Positions 22,349-24,937 of a stretch of 24,937 bases of DNA are shown piece by piece. A model generated the notes under the pieces. That model was not told the DNA's origin, ran no database searches, and saw nothing but the letters and a program-made list of their open reading frames with translations. The position numbers and the translations under genes were made by a program. The stretch's first letter is position 1, and the number at the start of each line of letters is the position of its first letter. Origin of the DNA: Methylococcales bacterium (GTDB lineage: Bacteria; Pseudomonadota; Gammaproteobacteria; Methylococcales; Methylomonadaceae); assembly GCA_009692395.1 (NCBI GenBank), contig SHZG01000009.1, positions 1 to 24,937 of the forward strand, in the 5' to 3' direction.

Positions 22349-23151
22349 GATTTTTTCTCAATAGTTTTTGTTTCGGCGCGGCGAAATCGATGGCTGAAAT
22401 CAGGCGCGTACAGTTTAGATTTTGCCAAGGTTTTCCAGTGCCGTGCGCCGAGTGTTGGACTCACCACAATCATGGCTTGGCTGTTTATTTTTGCTGCACG
22501 GCATAGCTCTCGAATGTTCGCTAATGTGCCGCGAATAATCTGTTGCTCATCGCCCCACGTTGCTTTGTGAACCACCAACACAGGCGCGTCATCTGCCCAG
22601 CCTGCGGCTTTTAAATCACGTTGTACAGTCGATAACAAAGTAATCGACAAATATAAACACAAAGTAGTGTGATGCTGTGCTAACTCAGCTAATGATTCGC
22701 CTTCTGGCATCGGTGTTCTGCCTGCAACGCGCGTTAAAATCACCGTTTGCGTGATTTCGGGCAGAGTCAAACTTTCCACCGCACACGCCATTGCCGCCAT
22801 TGCCGACGAAACGCCAGCAACCACTTCAACTTCAATGCCTGCCGCGTCTAAGGGTTGCACCATTTCAATTAACGCCCCATATAAACTGGGGTCGCCTGTT
22901 TGCAACCGAATCACAGTTTTGTTCGGTTGCGCGTGTGTAATCAGCCAATCAGTGATGTCAGTCAGCGTCATGTCTTTGGAGTCTTTAATGACGCATTGCT
23001 CAGAAGCCCATTGCGTCGCGGCGGTTTGTACTAATGAACCCGCAAATAAAATAGCATCCGCACGGGCAATTAAATCGCGTCCTTTGACGGTGATTAAATC
23101 AGGATCGCCCGGCCCTGCACCGACAAACCACACTTTACCTTGCGTATTCAT
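22345..23151 (-). CDS. cobM: Precorrin-4 / cobalt-precorrin-4 C11-methyltransferase
   Basis: This SAM methyltransferase acts on C11 (CbiF in the early-cobalt route). It has 268 residues from the ATG at 23151, which overlaps the cbtA stop in an ATGA; a longer frame to 23223 lies inside cbtA and is rejected. FVGAGPGDPDLITVKG is the SAM-binding N-terminus, RLQTGDPSLYGALIEM the substrate-site motif, and VVAGVSSAMAAMACAVESLTLPEI the late motif. About 25 extra C-terminal residues are charged and probably disordered. Confidence 0.96.
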   Translation of the reverse strand: MNTQGKVWFVGAGPGDPDLITVKGRDLIARADAILFAGSLVQTAATQWASEQCVIKDSKDMTLTDITDWLITHAQPNKTVIRLQTGDPSLYGALIEMVQPLDAAGIEVEVVAGVSSAMAAMACAVESLTLPEITQTVILTRVAGRTPMPEGESLAELAQHHTTLCLYLSITLLSTVQRDLKAAGWADDAPVLVVHKATWGDEQQIIRGTLANIRELCRAAKINSQAMIVVSPTLGARHWKTLAKSKLYAPDFSHRFRRAETKTIEKKS

Positions 23152-23816
23152 GAAGAAAATCCTGTGTTGTTTGCGGATAATTTGCGCAACAAGCCGCCTG
23201 ATACCGCGCCTATAATTAACCAAAAAATGCCGTTATTCAGTGCTGAAAAGATAACGAATTGCTGTTGCAACTCTTCAGATGCCAGTGAGCTAAAGGTATC
23301 AGGCTGTGGCGCACCGATTAAATGTGGCAATACCAGCAACATCACGCCGCCAATTTGAAAAGTCCGATTTTTGCCAAAGAAAACCGCTGATAAACCGCAG
23401 GCGGTAGAGATAGCGGTGAATAACCACCACGTTTGACGATTCAGTAATTCCGCGCTGGCTGTTCCAGGTAATTCAGGCGGTAAACCTAATGAGGGCGCGA
23501 TAAAAAATACCGCATACCCCGCGAATCCCCACATTAAACCGCGTAGATAACCCTGATGATTTTTCAAATACAGTCCTGCTGTGAGCAGTAACGCAAAGCC
23601 ACACCCCATCAAGCTATTAAAAATAACCGTCAACGAATGTCGCTGAAATCCGTCTTCAGGTTGCCAATCGTGATGATGTTCGTGTACAGGCATTTCGAGT
23701 TGTTCAGCGGCGAAAATTAACGGTTGGATTAGATAATGCTGACCTAAACTCAGCAAAAAACCCGCGACAACGCCCGCGATTAAGGAAATTATCGCAAATT
23801 TGCGAAAATCTCTCAT
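23148..23816 (-). CDS. cbtA: CbtA family predicted cobalt transporter
   Basis: This 222-residue inner-membrane protein has about five hydrophobic segments. The first is ISLIAGVVAGFLLSLGQHYLI. A His-rich loop VHEHHHDWQPEDG follows, a typical CbtA feature, then the conserved MWGFAGYAVFFIAPSLGLPPELPG and TWWLFTAISTACGL. CbtA is predicted to import cobalt together with CbtB and is regulated by cobalamin riboswitches, as here. The start at 23816 follows directly on the cbtB stop; the longer frame to 23900 lies within cbtB. Confidence 0.93.
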   Translation of the reverse strand: MRDFRKFAIISLIAGVVAGFLLSLGQHYLIQPLIFAAEQLEMPVHEHHHDWQPEDGFQRHSLTVIFNSLMGCGFALLLTAGLYLKNHQGYLRGLMWGFAGYAVFFIAPSLGLPPELPGTASAELLNRQTWWLFTAISTACGLSAVFFGKNRTFQIGGVMLLVLPHLIGAPQPDTFSSLASEELQQQFVIFSALNNGIFWLIIGAVSGGLLRKLSANNTGFSS

Positions 23817-23817
23817 T

Positions 23818-24003
23818 TTAATGACAAGGAAACGCCGCGCTGTGACGACCATCATGCGCGGCATTGTGTAGATAATTACCCGAATCTTGCATAAAACCAA
23901 GACTCAAAATAATCGCTACGCCTAAGGTAATTGCACTCAATGCGGGGAGGATTTTTACGGAAGAAATAGTGCTGGGGGCAGCGGTTGCTGTTAATGTTTT
24001 CAT
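23818..24003 (-). CDS. cbtB: CbtB family cobalt transporter subunit
   Basis: This 61-residue protein has one membrane helix (ILPALSAITLGVAIILSLGF) and the diagnostic end LHNAAHDGRHSAAFPCH, whose histidines and cysteine are thought to bind cobalt. The ATG at 24003 is chosen because it gives the standard CbtB length; the frame upstream to 24054 lies in the riboswitch leader. It is the first gene after the cobalamin riboswitch. Confidence 0.93.
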   Translation of the reverse strand: MKTLTATAAPSTISSVKILPALSAITLGVAIILSLGFMQDSGNYLHNAAHDGRHSAAFPCH

Positions 24004-24104
24004 AGCTGTCAATCTCGATGAGTTAAAAGAATAACAGCGTAGAACGACCAGCAAAAAAGCTGACGTAACAGGTGATTGCCCTCCGCAATACGGCTGTTAT
24101 AGCG

Positions 24105-24215
24105 TTTTTAAGCCTGTGTCAGGACTCGTGATTTTCATCACTTACCGTTGCGGGGGCAGCGGCGGATTGACACCGCCTTCCAGTTTCACTCGCTGAGTGG
24201 CGAGAATCTTAAAAA
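24105..24215 (-). promoter_or_regulatory. Cobalamin riboswitch
   Basis: Read on the minus strand, the leader contains the conserved cobalamin aptamer blocks: GAGTGAAACTGGAAGGCGGTGT, then AATCCGCCGCTGCCCCCGCAACGGTAAG and GAGTCCTGACACAGGC. Helix P1 closes it perfectly: TTTTTAAG (24215-24208) pairs with CTTAAAAA (24112-24105). Downstream, ATTGC-GGAGG-GCAAT and TAACAG / CTGTTA segments could form the switching platform. It should repress the cbtB-led operon when cobalamin is abundant. Confidence 0.93.
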
Positions 24216-24222
24216 TTGGTGA

Positions 24223-24228
24223 ATTATA
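24223..24228 (-). promoter_or_regulatory. -10 element of the cobalamin operon promoter
   Basis: TATAAT on the minus strand sits seven to eight bases before the 5' strand of riboswitch helix P1, so transcription would start at the aptamer itself. No convincing -35 is seen. The promoter lies between the riboswitch and the right inverted repeat, inside the proposed island, so the island carries its own control. Confidence 0.55.
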
Positions 24229-24274
24229 ACAGACTAAAGGAGAGTATTCTCTTAGATTTAACTAGCAATTATAA

Positions 24275-24363
24275 CCAATGCCTTTCAAATGCTGATTCTA
24301 TGAGTCCCCATAGGACTTGAACTAACAATAATTTTGAAAATATCAACACGATGTCTTCAAGTT
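24275..24363 (-). repeat. Terminal inverted repeat of the cobalamin island, right copy
   Basis: This is the inverted partner of 10740-10830, about 85% identical. Its outer edge (AACTTGA) supplies the stop codon of the truncated glxR. On the minus strand it has an open frame VLIFSKLLLVQVLWGLIESA ending in TAA just inside. Several differences from the other copy fall at third codon positions, hinting that the repeat derives from a coding sequence such as an IS gene end. Confidence 0.7.
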
Positions 24364-24792
24364 GAATGGGTGTATAACTTAATCAGCGTTGCAGGGTCGT
24401 GATCTAAATAGTCATGACTGCCATGTAACTGCATTAACTGCGCCGCTAAGCCTGACATCGGAATAGACGCGCCCAGTGTAGCTGCTAAATCCCCTGCCAT
24501 TGTTAAATCTTTTAACAAGGTTTTCACGCGCCATTTCACAGGTTCAAAGGTTTCAGTTGCCATTTCAGGGGCGACAATTTGCAAGGGTTTAGAGTCGGCA
24601 AAACCACCTGCCAATGCCGCAGGGATTTGTTCCGCGTCCACACCCGCACGTTGTGCTAAGGCAATCATTTCGGCAATTACCAGCACATTACAGCTGACTA
24701 TCATTTGATTACAGATTTTCGTCACTTGCCCACAACCGACCGTGCCAACGTGTGTGAGTTGCTGATATAACGGAGCTAACACTTCACGCGCG
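24357..24792 (-). pseudogene. glxR: Tartronate semialdehyde reductase (GlxR/GarR), C-terminal fragment
   Basis: The C-terminal 140 or so residues of a beta-hydroxyacid dehydrogenase match 2-hydroxy-3-oxopropionate reductases. HVGTVGCGQVTKICNQMIVSCN holds the catalytic lysine region (G..K...N), and KDLTMAGDLAATLGASIPMSGLAAQL is the C-terminal helix block. The N-terminal NAD(P) domain is missing because an IS1-family element begins at 24793. The last residues HST and stop come from the edge of the inverted repeat; the native end (IKLYTKK-stop) seems preserved next to hyi at 10718-10738. In E. coli glxR neighbours hyi in glyoxylate metabolism. Confidence 0.85.
24369..24383. repeat. Direct repeat flanking the cobalamin island, right copy
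   Basis: GGTGTATAACTTAAT has 14 of 15 bases identical to 10724-10738. Here it encodes IKLYT of the glxR fragment (ATT AAG TTA TAC ACC). The single difference is a synonymous AAG/AAA change. It is consistent with a target-site duplication of about 15 bp. Confidence 0.65.
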
Positions 24793-24937
24793 GGTAGTGG
24801 GTTAAATCTGTAATTATGAATAAATATCGCGCCCGAATTCGACCTTGTTGATAAGCAAACCGATGACGGTGTCGTGCATCAACTCTAGTTTTGAGAAGCA
24901 AATGGTCTTGCGATTGAGTCGTTTGATCCATGTCCGA
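24793..24937 (-). mobile_element. IS1-family insertion element, one end (runs off the window)
   Basis: The terminus GGTAGTGGGTTAAATCTG (24793-24810) is immediately followed by the 3' end of an IS1-type transposase gene. It interrupts the glxR reading frame. The other end and any target duplication lie beyond the window. The same terminal sequence bounds the 54-bp element at 9585-9638. Confidence 0.8.
24814..24937 (-). CDS. IS1-family transposase, C-terminal fragment
   Basis: Forty residues before a TAA at 24814-24816 contain RKTICFSKLELMHDTVIGLL, the conserved end of IS1 InsB-type transposases (CFSRS.E.H..VIG). The gene continues out of the window. This is the catalytic DDE-domain end of the protein, and the element is likely to have mobilised the nearby MITE-like copy. 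Confidence 0.85.
   Translation of the reverse strand, partial: RTWIKRLNRKTICFSKLELMHDTVIGLLINKVEFGRDIYS

Noticed and set aside
23148..23900. Longer 250-codon reading of cbtA
   Set aside because: The first 28 codons overlap cbtB in another frame; the start at 23816 directly after the cbtB stop gives the family N-terminus.
24364..24368. Exact boundary of the proposed island ends
   Set aside because: The spacing between inverted repeat and direct repeat differs on the two sides (1 versus 5 bases), so the precise transposon tip cannot be called from this window.
1..24937. CRISPR arrays, tRNA or rRNA genes
   Set aside because: No regularly spaced direct repeats, and no tRNA- or rRNA-like sequence was recognised on either strand by eye.

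Overview
The window reads as a chromosomal stretch of a gammaproteobacterium with moderate G+C, most likely a methylotroph or methanotroph of the Methylococcales type. That guess rests on an FhcA/FmdA-like subunit of the tetrahydromethanopterin-linked formyltransferase/hydrolase complex and on remnants of a glxR-hyi (tartronate semialdehyde / hydroxypyruvate) operon. The genus cannot be fixed from the sequence alone.

Left part (1-1920): the 3' end of an IS4-like transposase abuts a GIY-YIG (T5orf172-type) ORF that it probably truncates. Then come a long imperfect hairpin repeat of a widely dispersed type and hemL on the minus strand.

Zinc block (1977-9092, plus strand): a perfect 18-bp Zur-like palindrome overlaps a promoter. 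It precedes a COG0523 GTPase of the YciC/ZigA kind, a ZIP transporter and a DUF1826 gene, a classical zinc-starvation set. After a hairpin come a second, YjiA-like COG0523 GTPase, a lone fhcA-like gene and a third COG0523 GTPase, all overlapping, then cobO. Three paralogous metal-chaperone GTPases around one zinc-dependent amidohydrolase-fold subunit is the notable feature.

Spacer (9166-10718): a small membrane-anchored unknown protein, a 54-bp MITE-like element, a YfhL-type ferredoxin, and a hydroxypyruvate isomerase gene broken by one in-frame TGA.

Cobalamin block (11492-24215): cysG on the plus strand meets, tail to tail, a long minus-strand array that starts at an adenosylcobalamin riboswitch (24105-24215). 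The order is cbtB-cbtA-cobM(cbiF)-cbiX-cbiC-cbiD-cbiET-VF530-cobI(cbiL), an accessory cassette, then cbiG-cobE-cobJ::HemS-like-ferredoxin. CbiX, CbiD and CbiG mark the early-cobalt-insertion route. The accessory cassette (about 15690-17385) is AT-rich. It holds a frameshifted ADP-ribosyltransferase-like toxin gene, a small acidic protein, a SecB-like chaperone gene, and a decayed vapBC-like pair.

The whole cobalamin block appears to be an insertion. It is bounded by about 90-bp inverted repeats (10740-10830 and 24275-24363, about 85% identical). Just outside these lies a 15-bp near-perfect direct repeat (10724-10738 and 24369-24383). On one side this repeat is the 3' end of glxR; on the other it is a leftover glxR end, with its own stop codon overlapping the hyi start. 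The simplest reading is that a 13.6-kb cobalamin-biosynthesis island jumped into a glxR-hyi operon. glxR was later cut by an IS1-family element (24793 to the window end) and hyi acquired a nonsense codon.
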